DNA from: an uncultured Clostridia bacterium
GTDB taxonomy: Bacteria > Bacillota > Clostridia > Oscillospirales > Acutalibacteraceae
Length of the DNA stretch: 62,243 bases
Direction: 5' to 3'
Assembly: GCA_947632045.1 (NCBI GenBank)
Contig: CANRNQ010000011.1
Location: 1 to 62,243, forward strand
How positions within the stretch are numbered: position 1 is the stretch's first letter; each line of letters begins with the position of its first letter. The position numbers were made by a program, and so were the translations under genes. Under the pieces are notes generated by a model. It saw nothing but the letters and a program-made list of their open reading frames with translations. It did not search any database and was not told where the DNA came from. This document shows positions 16,901-26,634 of this stretch, one piece after another.

Positions 16901-19900
16901 ATGTCCAGAAAAATGAAAACAATGGATGGTAACAGCGCGGCAGCTCATGTGTCTTACGCATTTACGGACGTCGCAGCCATTTACCCCATTACCCCGTCAT
17001 CGGTCATGGCGGATGAGTCAGACAAGTATGCAGCGGCCGGACGCAAAAATATCTTCGGCAGAGAGGTTCAAGTGACCGAGATGCAGTCCGAGGCCGGAGC
17101 GGCGGGTGCTGTTCACGGTTCACTCGCGGCAGGCGCTCTCACAACTACCTACACGGCTTCACAGGGACTTCTCCTTATGATCCCAAATATGTATAAGATC
17201 GCCGGCGAGCTTTTACCGGGCGTTATTCACGTTTCCGCCCGCGCGCTCGCAAGCCATGCGCTTTCGATATTCGGCGACCATTCCGATATTTACGCGTGCC
17301 GTCAGACAGGCTATGCCATGCTCTGCTCGAACAGCCCGCAGGAGGTTATGGATCTCGCCGCAGTAGCTCACCTTTCGGCTATCAAGGGCAGAGTTCCGTT
17401 CCTGCACTTCTTCGACGGCTTCCGCACATCTCACGAAATTCAGAAGATAGAAACATGGGATTACGACGATCTCGCAGAGATGCTCGACTGGGACGCGGTT
17501 GAGAAATTCCGCCGCGGCAGCCTCAATCCGGAGCACCCGGTTATGAGAGGTACTGCTCAGAACGACGACATCTTCTTCCAGGCGAGAGAAGCCTGCAACA
17601 AGTACTACGACGCTATCCCCGAGGTAGTCGTTGATTATATGAACAAGGTAAACGAAAAGTGCGGCACAAATTACAAGCCGTTCAACTACTACGGCGCTCC
17701 CGATGCGGAGAGAGTTATTGTAGCAATGGGCAGCGTATGCGACTGCATAGAGGAGGTTGTCGATTACCTCAACGCCGCAGGCGACAAGGTAGGTCTTATA
17801 AAGGTAAGACTTTACAGACCTTTCGTTGCCGACTATATGCTCTCCGAGCTTCCGAAGACTGTCAAGACAATCTCCGTTTTGGACAGAACAAAGGAGCCCG
17901 GCTCAATAGGCGAGCCGCTTTACCTCGACGTTCTCGCGGCTATCAACGGCTCTGACTTTGCAAACGTAACGATTCTCACCGGACGCTACGGACTCAGCTC
18001 CAAGGACACAACTCCGGGAGATATCGTTGCGGTATACCGCAATATGGAATCCGACGCTCCGAAAAAGAGATTTACAATCGGCATTGTCGACGACGTTACA
18101 AATCTCTCGCTCGAGGTCAAGGAGAACCCCGACACCACCCCGTCGTGCACAAAGTCGTGCAAATTCTGGGGCCTTGGCGCGGACGGTACTGTCGGCGCAA
18201 ACAAAAACTCGATAAAGATAATCGGCGACCACACCGATATGTACGCACAGGGTTACTTCGCATACGACTCAAAGAAGTCGGGCGGACTTACGGTATCTCA
18301 CCTGCGCTTCGGTTCACAGCCGATCAAGTCAACATATTACATCAGCAAGGCTGACTTTGTAGCCTGTCATAACCCGTCGTACGTTGACAAGTACGATATG
18401 GTCGACGACCTCAAGGAGGGCGGAAGCTTCCTGCTCAACTGCCCGTGGGATATAGACGAGCTTGACAAGCGTCTGCCCGGCAAGATGAAGAAGATGATCG
18501 CCGACAAGAAGATAAACTTCTATACCATAGACGGTATCGCGATAGGCAAGGAGATAGGCCTCGGCGGAAGAATCAACACGATTCTCCAGTCCGCCTTCTT
18601 CAAGATTGCCGACATCATTCCCTCGGAGGACGCAAAGCAGTTCATGAAGGACGCTGCTACAAAGTCTTACAGCAAAAAGGGTCAGGCTATTGTCGATATG
18701 AACCACAAGGCTATCGACAGAGGCGCTCAGGACGTTAAAAAGGTAGAGGTTCCCGCAAGCTGGGCTTCATGCACAGACGACAGCGAAAAGGTAGTTGTTA
18801 CAGAGGGCAGACCCGAGGTTGTTGAATATGTAAACAACATTCTCAACCCCGTAAACGCTTACAAGGGCAATCAGCTTCCGGTTTCAACCTTCTTAAACCA
18901 CATCGACGGCACTGTTCCTCAGGGCACGGCAGCTTACGAAAAGAGAGGCGTCGCCGTTGACGTTCCGGAGTGGCAGTCAGAAAACTGCATACAGTGTAAC
19001 CGCTGCTCATACGTTTGCCCGCACGCAGTTATACGTCCGGTAGCCATGACCGACGAAGAGCTTGCAAACGCTCCCGAGGGAACAAAGTCGATCCCGATGA
19101 TAGGCGTTCCGGAGCTCAAATTCACAATGACAATTTCCACTCTCGACTGCACCGGCTGCGGCTCATGCGCACAGGTATGTCCGGGCAAGAAGGGCGCGAA
19201 GGCTCTCGTTATGAAGCCGATCGACTCTCAGCGCGCAGGTCAGGAGGTATTTAACTACGGTCTTACCATTGACGAAAAGGAAGCCGTTTCCGAGAAGTTC
19301 AAGGAATCCACAGTAAAGGGCAGCCAGTTCAAGCAGCCGCTTCTCGAGTTCTCGGGAGCCTGCGCGGGCTGCGGCGAAACACCGTATGCAAAGCTCGCGA
19401 CACAGCTCTTCGGTGACAGAATGTTCATCGCCAACGCGACGGGCTGTTCATCTATCTGGGGCGGCAGCGCGCCTGCAACTCCATACACCGTAAACAAGAA
19501 GGGCTTTGGTCCGGCATGGCAGAACTCTCTGTTTGAGGACAACGCCGAGTTCGGTCTTGGTATGACTCTCGGTCAGAACGCTATACGCGACAGACTCGCC
19601 GAGTATGTTGAGAAGATAGCCGATCTCACTGACAAGGAAGACGTTAAGGCGGCGTGCAAGGATTATCTCGATACAAAAGAGGACAGCAAGCTGAACAGAG
19701 CCGCTTCCGACGCTCTCATTGAGAAGCTTGAGGCTATCGCGGACTGCGACTGCGAGGCAGGTCAGCTCGCTAAGAAAACCCTTATAGACAAGGATTGCCT
19801 TGCCAAGAAGTCAATGTGGATCTTCGGCGGCGACGGCTGGGCATATGATATCGGCTTTGGCGGACTCGATCACGTTATCGCTTCCGGCAAGAACGTAAAT

Positions 19901-20467
19901 ATACTCGTATTCGACACCGAGGTTTACTCAAATACAGGCGGTCAGGCTTCAAAGGCTACGCCGGTAGGCTCTGTCGCTCAGTTTGCCGCGGCAGGAAAGA
20001 GCGTTAAGAAAAAGGATCTCGCCGCTATCGCAATGAGCTACGGCTATGTATATGTAGCTCAGGTAGCTATGGGCGCTGACTTCAACCAGTGCATCAAGGC
20101 ATTTACAGAGGCTGAAAGCTACAACGGCCCGTCGCTCATCATAGCCTATGCTCCGTGCATCAACCACGGCATCAAGGGCGGCATGAGCATCGCTCAGCTT
20201 GAGGAGGACAAGGCTGTTAAGGCAGGCTACTGGAACTGCTTCCGCTTTGACCCGCGTCTTGCTGACGAGGGCAAGAACCCGTTCACACTTGACAGCAAGG
20301 CTCCGACAGAAAGCTATCGCGACTTCATCATGGGCGAGGTTCGTTACAACTCTCTCACCCGCTCGTTCCCCGAAAGAGCCGAAAAGCTCTTTGCAGAGGC
20401 CGAGGAGGGCGCAGCGAAGAAGTATGAGCATCTTGTTGCTCTTTCAAAGCAGGATTTAAGCGAATAA
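16901..20467 (+). CDS. nifJ: Pyruvate:ferredoxin (flavodoxin) oxidoreductase
   Basis: The 1188-residue single-chain enzyme oxidises pyruvate with CoA to acetyl-CoA and CO2 and passes electrons to ferredoxin or flavodoxin, a core step of anaerobic fermentation. Domains run in the usual order: pyrimidine-binding domain (YPITPSSVMADESD near residue 27), transketolase C-like region, gamma-like region, a two-cluster ferredoxin domain (CIQCNRCSYVCP and CTGCGSCAQVCPG, about 690-770), then the thiamine-diphosphate domain with CAGCGET, GDGWAYDIGFGG and NTGGQ. Full length, no defects seen. It is monocistronic with its own promoter and a terminator at 20497. NifJ is the usual name; there is no sign of a nitrogen-fixation role. 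Confidence 0.97.
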   Translation: MSRKMKTMDGNSAAAHVSYAFTDVAAIYPITPSSVMADESDKYAAAGRKNIFGREVQVTEMQSEAGAAGAVHGSLAAGALTTTYTASQGLLLMIPNMYKIAGELLPGVIHVSARALASHALSIFGDHSDIYACRQTGYAMLCSNSPQEVMDLAAVAHLSAIKGRVPFLHFFDGFRTSHEIQKIETWDYDDLAEMLDWDAVEKFRRGSLNPEHPVMRGTAQNDDIFFQAREACNKYYDAIPEVVVDYMNKVNEKCGTNYKPFNYYGAPDAERVIVAMGSVCDCIEEVVDYLNAAGDKVGLIKVRLYRPFVADYMLSELPKTVKTISVLDRTKEPGSIGEPLYLDVLAAINGSDFANVTILTGRYGLSSKDTTPGDIVAVYRNMESDAPKKRFTIGIVDDVTNLSLEVKENPDTTPSCTKSCKFWGLGADGTVGANKNSIKIIGDHTDMYAQGYFAYDSKKSGGLTVSHLRFGSQPIKSTYYISKADFVACHNPSYVDKYDMVDDLKEGGSFLLNCPWDIDELDKRLPGKMKKMIADKKINFYTIDGIAIGKEIGLGGRINTILQSAFFKIADIIPSEDAKQFMKDAATKSYSKKGQAIVDMNHKAIDRGAQDVKKVEVPASWASCTDDSEKVVVTEGRPEVVEYVNNILNPVNAYKGNQLPVSTFLNHIDGTVPQGTAAYEKRGVAVDVPEWQSENCIQCNRCSYVCPHAVIRPVAMTDEELANAPEGTKSIPMIGVPELKFTMTISTLDCTGCGSCAQVCPGKKGAKALVMKPIDSQRAGQEVFNYGLTIDEKEAVSEKFKESTVKGSQFKQPLLEFSGACAGCGETPYAKLATQLFGDRMFIANATGCSSIWGGSAPATPYTVNKKGFGPAWQNSLFEDNAEFGLGMTLGQNAIRDRLAEYVEKIADLTDKEDVKAACKDYLDTKEDSKLNRAASDALIEKLEAIADCDCEAGQLAKKTLIDKDCLAKKSMWIFGGDGWAYDIGFGGLDHVIASGKNVNILVFDTEVYSNTGGQASKATPVGSVAQFAAAGKSVKKKDLAAIAMSYGYVYVAQVAMGADFNQCIKAFTEAESYNGPSLIIAYAPCINHGIKGGMSIAQLEEDKAVKAGYWNCFRFDPRLADEGKNPFTLDSKAPTESYRDFIMGEVRYNSLTRSFPERAEKLFAEAEEGAAKKYEHLVALSKQDLSE

Positions 20468-20496
20468 TATATAATTATTCATCATCTTTATTAAAG

Positions 20497-20526
20497 CAAA
20501 CGGACCGCCGAGAGGCGATCCGTTTG
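20497..20526 (+). terminator. nifJ terminator
   Basis: CAAACGGA pairs with TCCGTTTG and an inner CGCC with GGCG. The sequence is almost a copy of the terminator at 20614-20647. Confidence 0.7.
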
Positions 20527-20613
20527 TTGCTTTACAGGAAAATTTTTTGCAAAAAAAATAAAAGCCTTCGCCCGCCCTTTTGAAAGGCGGCTTTTGCTCG
20601 ACAAGAGCTTAGA

Positions 20614-20647
20614 AAAAAACGGACCGCCGATGGACGATCCGTTTTTT
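20614..20647. terminator. Bidirectional terminator closing the glycan cluster
   Basis: AAAAAACGGA (20614-20623) pairs with TCCGTTTTTT (20638-20647). It lies six bases beyond the stop of the last minus-strand cluster gene and has T-runs in both directions. Confidence 0.75.
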
Positions 20648-20652
20648 CATTG

Positions 20653-21591
20653 TCATTTGCTTATCTTCTCTATGGATTCTATGAGATACCTCTGTTTTTT
20701 GAAAACAAGATTTACAAGAAGCGAGAGATATTTAATTATTATAGTGAGTATGGCGAAGACCCCGAAAAACGAGCCGGTTATGACGAGCATCATTGTGGTA
20801 AAGCCCGGCACGGGGTGCCCGAGCACAAACACCAAAAGGGTGTATATTCCGATCCCGAGCGTCGCGGCTATCATAATCAGAGTGAGTATCATTGAGGCGC
20901 GGTAGCCGACATTTGTAAACAGTATAAGACTATCAAGAGCGGTTTCACCCCGGTACTCTCCCCCACCCCTTTTTAAATCACCCGAACCGCTCAAAGCCTT
21001 ATAGCGGACGGTATCGACCTTTAGCCCGCAGTTTGCATACAGGGCCTTTCTGTACGGTATGGTGGCGCTCAGGGAGTGAACGCGATTTATGGCTCGCCTT
21101 GACAATATCCTGAACGATTCGGTAGTGAGCTTGTGCTGGAGCTTGGCGCTGCTGTTGAAAAGTCCGTAAAACAAATTCGAGGTGAACCGTTTCTTGCGGT
21201 CGCTCGCCGCCGACACAATATCGTACCCCTTTAGGGAGCGGTAATATATATCCGTTATGACCGAAGGGTCGTAATCTATAATATCGCTGTCAAACTCATA
21301 GACAAAGTCGCCGATAGACAAATCAACTCCGGCGTTCATCGACATCTCAAGCCCTTGATAAAAGCCCATATTTACAATGCTTACCGGACATTCAAGCGAG
21401 CTTTCGCTGTATTCTCTGATTATTTTGGCGCTGTCGTCGTTTGAGGCGTCGTTTACGCAAATTATCTCATACTTTGCAAAGGTCTTTGACAGAACTCCGT
21501 TCACCGCCGTGAGGAAATTCTTTATGGTATTTTCGCTGTTGCGGACGTAAACGACCGCCGATATAAAGTTTTTTTCCTTATCATTAACCAT
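20653..21591 (-). CDS. Glycosyltransferase family 2 with C-terminal membrane helices
   Basis: The 312-residue protein has a GT-A catalytic domain (about residues 8-210) with NDASNDDS near the start and the metal-binding FDSD motif (about 98-101). Two membrane helices at the C-terminus (about 230-295) recall polyprenyl-phosphate glycosyltransferases of the GtrB/DPM type. Such enzymes usually load a sugar on undecaprenyl phosphate. It is the last gene of a minus-strand cluster; its ATG overlaps the end of the preceding oxidoreductase gene by eight bases, with GAGGTG upstream, so the two are translationally coupled. Sugar and acceptor unknown. Confidence 0.85.
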   Translation of the reverse strand: MVNDKEKNFISAVVYVRNSENTIKNFLTAVNGVLSKTFAKYEIICVNDASNDDSAKIIREYSESSLECPVSIVNMGFYQGLEMSMNAGVDLSIGDFVYEFDSDIIDYDPSVITDIYYRSLKGYDIVSAASDRKKRFTSNLFYGLFNSSAKLQHKLTTESFRILSRRAINRVHSLSATIPYRKALYANCGLKVDTVRYKALSGSGDLKRGGGEYRGETALDSLILFTNVGYRASMILTLIMIAATLGIGIYTLLVFVLGHPVPGFTTMMLVITGSFFGVFAILTIIIKYLSLLVNLVFKKQRYLIESIEKISK

Positions 21592-22717
21592 TTTTTAGCA
21601 CCTCGTCAAGATCATATACTGTATTGATTTTTCCCGACAGCACCGAAACAAAGGTCGGGCTCTCACTGTATTTTTTAATCACCGTCGGCCTTGAATCATC
21701 AATTTCCGACGCTTTTAGTATCGGCTTCATTGAATAAAGCGAGGAAGCATATTCGAATTTAAGGCTATCCTTTAAGTACTTACGCGCAAGGTTAGACATA
21801 AACGGCCATGCGCTCTGCGGCTTAGCCGGACAGTCGTTGCAGTTGCCGAGCCTTGACGGAGTGCAAAAGCCTCCGCTGTTTTTCTGGCACGGAAATGTCG
21901 GAACCGCATCGTAGCTCGTCATATGCGGCGTGAATGTTACCGAGGTCAGAGAATGAAGTCCGGTCTTGCCGAAGGGCATAATTGAAAAGAACGGGCCGTC
22001 CATAACTGTTATTCCGGTATTTTTAAGCTCGTCCGACACAGTGCAGAGGATTATCTCGCAAAGCTCGTATTTTATCCCGAAGGGCTCAAGGGAGAGCATT
22101 TGAAGTATTTGATTTACGCTCGCGTATGTCGAATTGAGTAAAAAGCTCGTAGAGTATTTTTCTCCGTCCGCAAGATTTACGACGTATTCGCCGCCGGACT
22201 TTTCTATCGCCGTTATATTCGCGCTGTATTTTATCTCGAGTGAGCTGTACTTTCCTATCTCCTCAAGGAAGTAATCCTTAAGTATCTGCGCGTCATATGT
22301 GTATTCCTTTGTCAGAAACGCTCCGTCGCACATACCCTCCTTAAAGTATCTTGAAACCGGCTCGTCCTCGCACATTATATCCGCGTCGCGGCAGAATTTT
22401 CTAAACTGCTCCGCATTAGTCCAGCTAAAGTTTGCGCTCGTCGCGTAAACCTGATCAAAGCTGCTGTGAACGCAAAAGCCGTAATCCTCGTTAAAGCGGT
22501 CGAAATATCCCCGCGACTTTACCGCCGTAGAGATCGAGCGCGGATAATGGTAGCCCATATGGACGCGCGCCTGATTGATGTAGGTCGCGCGCTTGAATGC
22601 CTCGCTGTCACATTCGAGCACGAGCGCGCTCTGTCCGAGCTTTGCACAGAATAGCGCGGAATACAGACCGTAAAGTCCTGCTCCTATTATTATTTTATCG
22701 TATCTCAAAAGAGCCAC
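21584..22717 (-). CDS. FAD-dependent oxidoreductase (DAO-like) with a four-cysteine motif
   Basis: The 377-residue protein opens with the dinucleotide-binding GAGLYGLYSA (about residues 12-21) and an acidic strand end (LECDS), typical of the D-amino-acid-oxidase-like fold that binds FAD. Around residues 275-300 four cysteines occur as C-x7-C-x7-C-x2-C, ending CNDC, unusual in this fold and possibly a metal or iron-sulfur site. It lies inside a polysaccharide-type cluster and is translationally coupled to the glycosyltransferase that follows, so it may oxidise or reduce a sugar intermediate. The substrate is not predictable from sequence. Confidence 0.75.
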   Translation of the reverse strand: MALLRYDKIIIGAGLYGLYSALFCAKLGQSALVLECDSEAFKRATYINQARVHMGYHYPRSISTAVKSRGYFDRFNEDYGFCVHSSFDQVYATSANFSWTNAEQFRKFCRDADIMCEDEPVSRYFKEGMCDGAFLTKEYTYDAQILKDYFLEEIGKYSSLEIKYSANITAIEKSGGEYVVNLADGEKYSTSFLLNSTYASVNQILQMLSLEPFGIKYELCEIILCTVSDELKNTGITVMDGPFFSIMPFGKTGLHSLTSVTFTPHMTSYDAVPTFPCQKNSGGFCTPSRLGNCNDCPAKPQSAWPFMSNLARKYLKDSLKFEYASSLYSMKPILKASEIDDSRPTVIKKYSESPTFVSVLSGKINTVYDLDEVLKNG

Positions 22718-22796
22718 TCCTTTTTCTTTTATAAAGAAAAATTCAAGAAATTATTTTTACGCCTGCGGCGTTGCCTGCTGATATAATATGTTTTTT

Positions 22797-22915
22797 CAAG
22801 GGGCTTGCCGCCCCTTGGAAACCCCGCCTCCCGCAGAAGGCTCTGTCGCTTAATTTTGGAGCGTTCTCCCACGTCAAAGCGCCTATCGGCGCTCACGTCG
22901 GGGCTGCGCCCCGAC
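22797..22915. repeat. Three GC-rich hairpins between cluster genes
   Basis: CAAGGGGC/GCCCCTTG (22797-22804, 22810-22817), AGCGCC/GGCGCT (22878-22883, 22888-22893) and GTCGGGGC/GCCCCGAC (22897-22904, 22908-22915, loop TGC) stand in the 240-base gap 22718-22957. No coding sequence is visible in the gap. They look like interspersed palindromic repeats inserted within the operon. Confidence 0.55.
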
Positions 22916-22957
22916 AAGCTGCCGCTCCGCTTCGCTTCGCGGCCTCGCCTTCTCCGC

Positions 22958-25012
22958 CTATTTCAGTGGAAATAGCTTTTTCTCGGCGGCAAAGGTCGAT
23001 TTATTGGTGACCTCGTAAACGGAGTAATAATCGTAATAATTATAAACCTCTTTAAGCCCGTACCGAGCCGAAAAGTCGGTCCTTAAATTAGAGGGCTTGC
23101 AAATGACGTAATCCGGCATGATATAATTGTCGGTTATTTCAAGCAAGGCGCTTGTATCGCCATTGCGCGTCTTTGGGGGTGTGTAGGTTCTCAGTCCGGT
23201 GTAGGGACCGAAGGTGAAGGGGTCGCCGTCATCTCCACAGAAGAACACTATTGGGTCGGAGATTTTTTGGGTGACAGCCTTCTCAAGCTCGACGACGCTT
23301 GCGGGCTTTGTCAGATAGGATTCGAGCATAATATTCGGGGTGTAGCGGTCGAGGTACTTATTTTCATTCACACTGAACGCTATCATAAGCACGCAGACGG
23401 CGACGGTAGAAACGCCGGCGAAAACGCTCCTTGACAGCATTGAATAGCCGCTTTTCGTCTTCTTTCCCTTTCCTTTTACATTCTCTCTCGAAAATGCGGC
23501 TATGCTGCATACGACGGCGGAGAGGAAAAGTATTATCATAATAAAAGACTCGCAGTGATAACGCGCGTCGGAGAAGCCGACTATCCATATCTCGCAGAAT
23601 TTCGCGGCATATATGAGCAGGCATACGCCGGCGCTTATCAAAAGCCGCTTATTGGAGCGAAGATAATTTTTAAATCCGCCCTTAAAGCCGAAGCGCACAA
23701 GCACAACGACAGCCCAAGCCAAAAGAATTATCAAAACGGCGACAGGAATACAGCTTTTTGTAATCGAGTTCCATATCCAGTTGAATTTATAAACGAACAG
23801 GCAGCGCAGCCATTCCCCGAAATCGGTAAATATAGAGGGCACGACATATCCGCTCGAATAGTAGCGCTGCGGTATAGACGGGGTCATAAGCCACATTGTG
23901 CCGCCGTTGTCGCTTATCCAGAGCTTGCCGAAATTGATAAGCGAGAAAAGTATCCACGGCAGAGTTGGAATAAGAAGCCCGCCTGTATATTTCGCCGTGT
24001 TCTTTATTCTGCCGCCCTTTTCCGAAAAGACGAATACGGCGACAAGGCAAAGTCCGGCGACGGCGAGAGCGTCGAAGCGGCACACTATCGCGGCTCCGGC
24101 CCCTACTCCGGCGAGCACAGCGCCCTTTGTTTTAAGCTTTGGCAAATCGAGAATGTAATAAGCCAAAACGCAAATGCACAGTATAGTGAGCGGCACGCTC
24201 CTCGCGACGCGCATCTCGTTGAGGTACTGGTCGTTTGAGAGCATATATATAACGGCGAGAGCCGCGGGATAAGGCGTTTTAAAGTGCTTAACCGATATTT
24301 TCCAAAGCAGAAGGCAGGTCGCGCAGGCTATTACAATGTTGATAACGGTTCCGCTGTAAATTTGCAGTCCGGTCGCCTCGCAGACTATCGCGACAATCGA
24401 GGGGTAGAGATACGGAAATGATATTCCGAGGTCGGTATCGACTATATACTGCCTTATGGTATCCACCGAATAAAAGCTGTGGAAAAGATTTTTGCCTATA
24501 TCAAAATATGAAAAGGAGTCCGGGGAATACAAATCGTAAACGCAGATGCTGTACTCTATGGCAAAAAGCGCCATAACAAGTATGACAACGGCGCAGATAT
24601 GCCTGCTTCTGTCCTTAATAGGAAAGACGAAGCCGATATACACAAGAGCGAAAAAAATCAAAAAGATTATCATATAAAGCACAGTAGACTGATACAGCTC
24701 CACGCCGAAGCTCAAAAGCAGGGCCGCTGGAGAGAGCAGTGCGACAGTCTTTAAAATATAATTGCCCTTCAACACGGACGGCACAAGGCCTTTGCACAAA
24801 ATCAGGCAGACTGCGCCGAGGGCCAAGCCTAACAATACGCTTGAGAAAATATAGGAGCCGCCCGCCGGATTATACGCTTGAAAGGATACAAGCACGAACG
24901 ACGGCATGAGAAGCATAGCTATATAAACAGCAAGCTCTCCGCGGCTCTTTGGCAGTAGCCTGCTAAAAAAGCCGTTCAAAATTCCGTCCTGTGATTTAAC
25001 TGCCTTTTCCAT
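22958..25012 (-). CDS. Large membrane protein, GT-C glycosyltransferase-like
   Basis: The 684-residue protein has about twelve predicted helices and an outward C-terminal domain (about 570-684). The first long loop carries YSPDSFSYFDIGKNL (about 165-180), resembling the acidic loop after helix 1 in GT-C enzymes of the ArnT/PMT kind, which transfer a sugar from a polyprenyl-phosphate donor outside the cell. No closer family is apparent. It uses a TAG stop, which shows that TAG is an ordinary stop codon in this genome. It is followed by a hairpin-rich gap before the next cluster gene. Confidence 0.7.
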   Translation of the reverse strand: MEKAVKSQDGILNGFFSRLLPKSRGELAVYIAMLLMPSFVLVSFQAYNPAGGSYIFSSVLLGLALGAVCLILCKGLVPSVLKGNYILKTVALLSPAALLLSFGVELYQSTVLYMIIFLIFFALVYIGFVFPIKDRSRHICAVVILVMALFAIEYSICVYDLYSPDSFSYFDIGKNLFHSFYSVDTIRQYIVDTDLGISFPYLYPSIVAIVCEATGLQIYSGTVINIVIACATCLLLWKISVKHFKTPYPAALAVIYMLSNDQYLNEMRVARSVPLTILCICVLAYYILDLPKLKTKGAVLAGVGAGAAIVCRFDALAVAGLCLVAVFVFSEKGGRIKNTAKYTGGLLIPTLPWILFSLINFGKLWISDNGGTMWLMTPSIPQRYYSSGYVVPSIFTDFGEWLRCLFVYKFNWIWNSITKSCIPVAVLIILLAWAVVVLVRFGFKGGFKNYLRSNKRLLISAGVCLLIYAAKFCEIWIVGFSDARYHCESFIMIILFLSAVVCSIAAFSRENVKGKGKKTKSGYSMLSRSVFAGVSTVAVCVLMIAFSVNENKYLDRYTPNIMLESYLTKPASVVELEKAVTQKISDPIVFFCGDDGDPFTFGPYTGLRTYTPPKTRNGDTSALLEITDNYIMPDYVICKPSNLRTDFSARYGLKEVYNYYDYYSVYEVTNKSTFAAEKKLFPLK

Positions 25013-25043
25013 TTTTATTTCATCACCCGTTTGGAGCGCACCC

Positions 25044-25841
25044 TCAGTTTTTGGGGTTATACGCTCCGAATAAATTTTTAAACAATATTTTCATAAGCTC
25101 CGCATTGCCCTTTATCGGGCTTATCTTCGTCGGAGTTTTCTCGTTTTTGGGATACGCCCTCGTAACCGGTATCTCGCACGCCTTCAGTCCGAGCCTTGTC
25201 GCTCTTACCGAGAGATACGCAAGAAGCTCATAGGTCTGAAAAATATCCCTGTACGGCTGAAGCTGCGGGTGGGTTATGTATTCTCTCGAATACGCGCGGT
25301 AGGCGTTTGTAGTGTCCGTGAACCATTTATGCGCGGTGAGCGAAATGACCGGAGCGTGTATTAGTCTGACCGACACAAGGCGCATAAGCGGCGTGTTTAC
25401 GGCTCTGCCGCCCTTTATAAAGCGCGAGCCCTGGATAAAGTCGTATCCCTCGCCGAGCTTTTCTATAAAGCGCGGAATGTCCTCTATCGAGTCCTTGTCG
25501 TTTCCGTCGATCGTCACAAAGCCCTTGTAGCCGCGATTTTCCGCCCACCAAAAGCCCATTCTAAGCTGTGCTCCCTGCTTGCCGGAGTCCTGCTTTGTCA
25601 GCAGCGTGTTCACTCCGAGCGAGCGCAGCAGGCCCTCCTCAGTGCAGCCGTCCTTTGAGCCGCCGTCGCAGATTATTATGTCGCAGAGCTTATCTATGCC
25701 CGCTCGCTGAGCCTTTAAGAGCTCGTTTTTTATTCTCTCGCCCTCGTTTATTATAGGTATCAAAACGCAGTAGTCGCTGTTTTTTTTGGCGTACTCGTCG
25801 CATGAGAATTTCGGCACTCCGCTTTGTCGCTCGTATATCAT
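25044..25841 (-). CDS. Glycosyltransferase family 2 (DPM1/polyprenyl-phosphate type)
   Basis: The 265-residue protein is a GT-A domain without membrane helices. DGGSKDG (about residues 60-66) and IDGNDKD (about 112-118, in place of the usual DADGQ-type metal site) mark the nucleotide-sugar pocket. TDTTNAYRAYSREY is the family's acceptor-side motif. It probably makes a lipid-linked sugar used by the GT-C-like protein encoded next (at 22958-25012). Its start overlaps the sugar isomerase gene end by four bases. Confidence 0.85.
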   Translation of the reverse strand: MIYERQSGVPKFSCDEYAKKNSDYCVLIPIINEGERIKNELLKAQRAGIDKLCDIIICDGGSKDGCTEEGLLRSLGVNTLLTKQDSGKQGAQLRMGFWWAENRGYKGFVTIDGNDKDSIEDIPRFIEKLGEGYDFIQGSRFIKGGRAVNTPLMRLVSVRLIHAPVISLTAHKWFTDTTNAYRAYSREYITHPQLQPYRDIFQTYELLAYLSVRATRLGLKACEIPVTRAYPKNEKTPTKISPIKGNAELMKILFKNLFGAYNPKN

Positions 25842-26614
25842 TCCATTACCTCCGCTATATATTTGACGACGTTCTTGACCAAGCCGAGGTCGTTTTTATT
25901 TCCCATCTCTATCGAGAGGAAATTGTCAAAGCCCAGCTCTTTGAGCTGTAAGTGCAGCTCTCTTTTCTCGATCGGGGCAAGCTGAGGCTCGGATATATGG
26001 ATATGATTTACAAGGCTCAAATTTTCCCTCACGCAGTCGAGGGACTCGTTATTATATATTATCGTTCCCAAATCGACGTTCACCGAGACGCCCTTGCTGT
26101 TCGTTTTTTTGCAAATATCGAACGCCTCGGGAGTAGTGTTCATAAAATTCGTGTTGTATATCGGCGGGTTCGCCTCAAGCGCGAGAGAGGTTCCTCCCTG
26201 CGCGGCGTATTCACCTATCTCGTGAAAAAATTCAAGAGCCTCCTGCACGCGTCCTCCGTCCGGAATGACCCTGTTTTTCGGGCAGCCGAAAACGAGATTG
26301 CCGCAGTCTGCGGCGTTTGCAAAGTCGACGGCCCTTTTTGTGTAATCTATCAGCTCGCGGCGTTCGTCCTCGCTGCCGAATATGCTCTGGGTTTTGCCGA
26401 ACCATATCGATTGCATGGACGATATTTTAAGGCCGTATTTTTCATATAGACGCTTTGAAAAATTCCTTATCTCGGCAAGCCTTGCATACGGCTCCTCCGG
26501 AAAGAGCCTCGTCGGAGCTATTTCAAGTCCGGAAAAACCGCTTTGGCTTATAAATGCGTACATCTCCTCGTCATGCTCGGCGCTCCACGCTATATTTGAA
26601 ATTGAAAGCTTCAT
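25838..26614 (-). CDS. Sugar phosphate isomerase/epimerase-like TIM barrel
   Basis: The 258-residue protein fits the xylose-isomerase-like (AP endonuclease 2) TIM barrel: LEIAPTR near residue 37, LALEANPP (about 145) and VNVDLGT (about 178) carry acidic metal ligands. HIHISEP (about 205) and a final conserved-type Glu in LSIEMG complete the site. In a glycan cluster it likely isomerises or epimerises a sugar or sugar acid intermediate. Its stop overlaps the GT2 start by four bases (ATGA), so translation is coupled. Confidence 0.8.
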   Translation of the reverse strand: MKLSISNIAWSAEHDEEMYAFISQSGFSGLEIAPTRLFPEEPYARLAEIRNFSKRLYEKYGLKISSMQSIWFGKTQSIFGSEDERRELIDYTKRAVDFANAADCGNLVFGCPKNRVIPDGGRVQEALEFFHEIGEYAAQGGTSLALEANPPIYNTNFMNTTPEAFDICKKTNSKGVSVNVDLGTIIYNNESLDCVRENLSLVNHIHISEPQLAPIEKRELHLQLKELGFDNFLSIEMGNKNDLGLVKNVVKYIAEVME

Positions 26615-26634
26615 ATCATCCGCCCCTTTTTATT

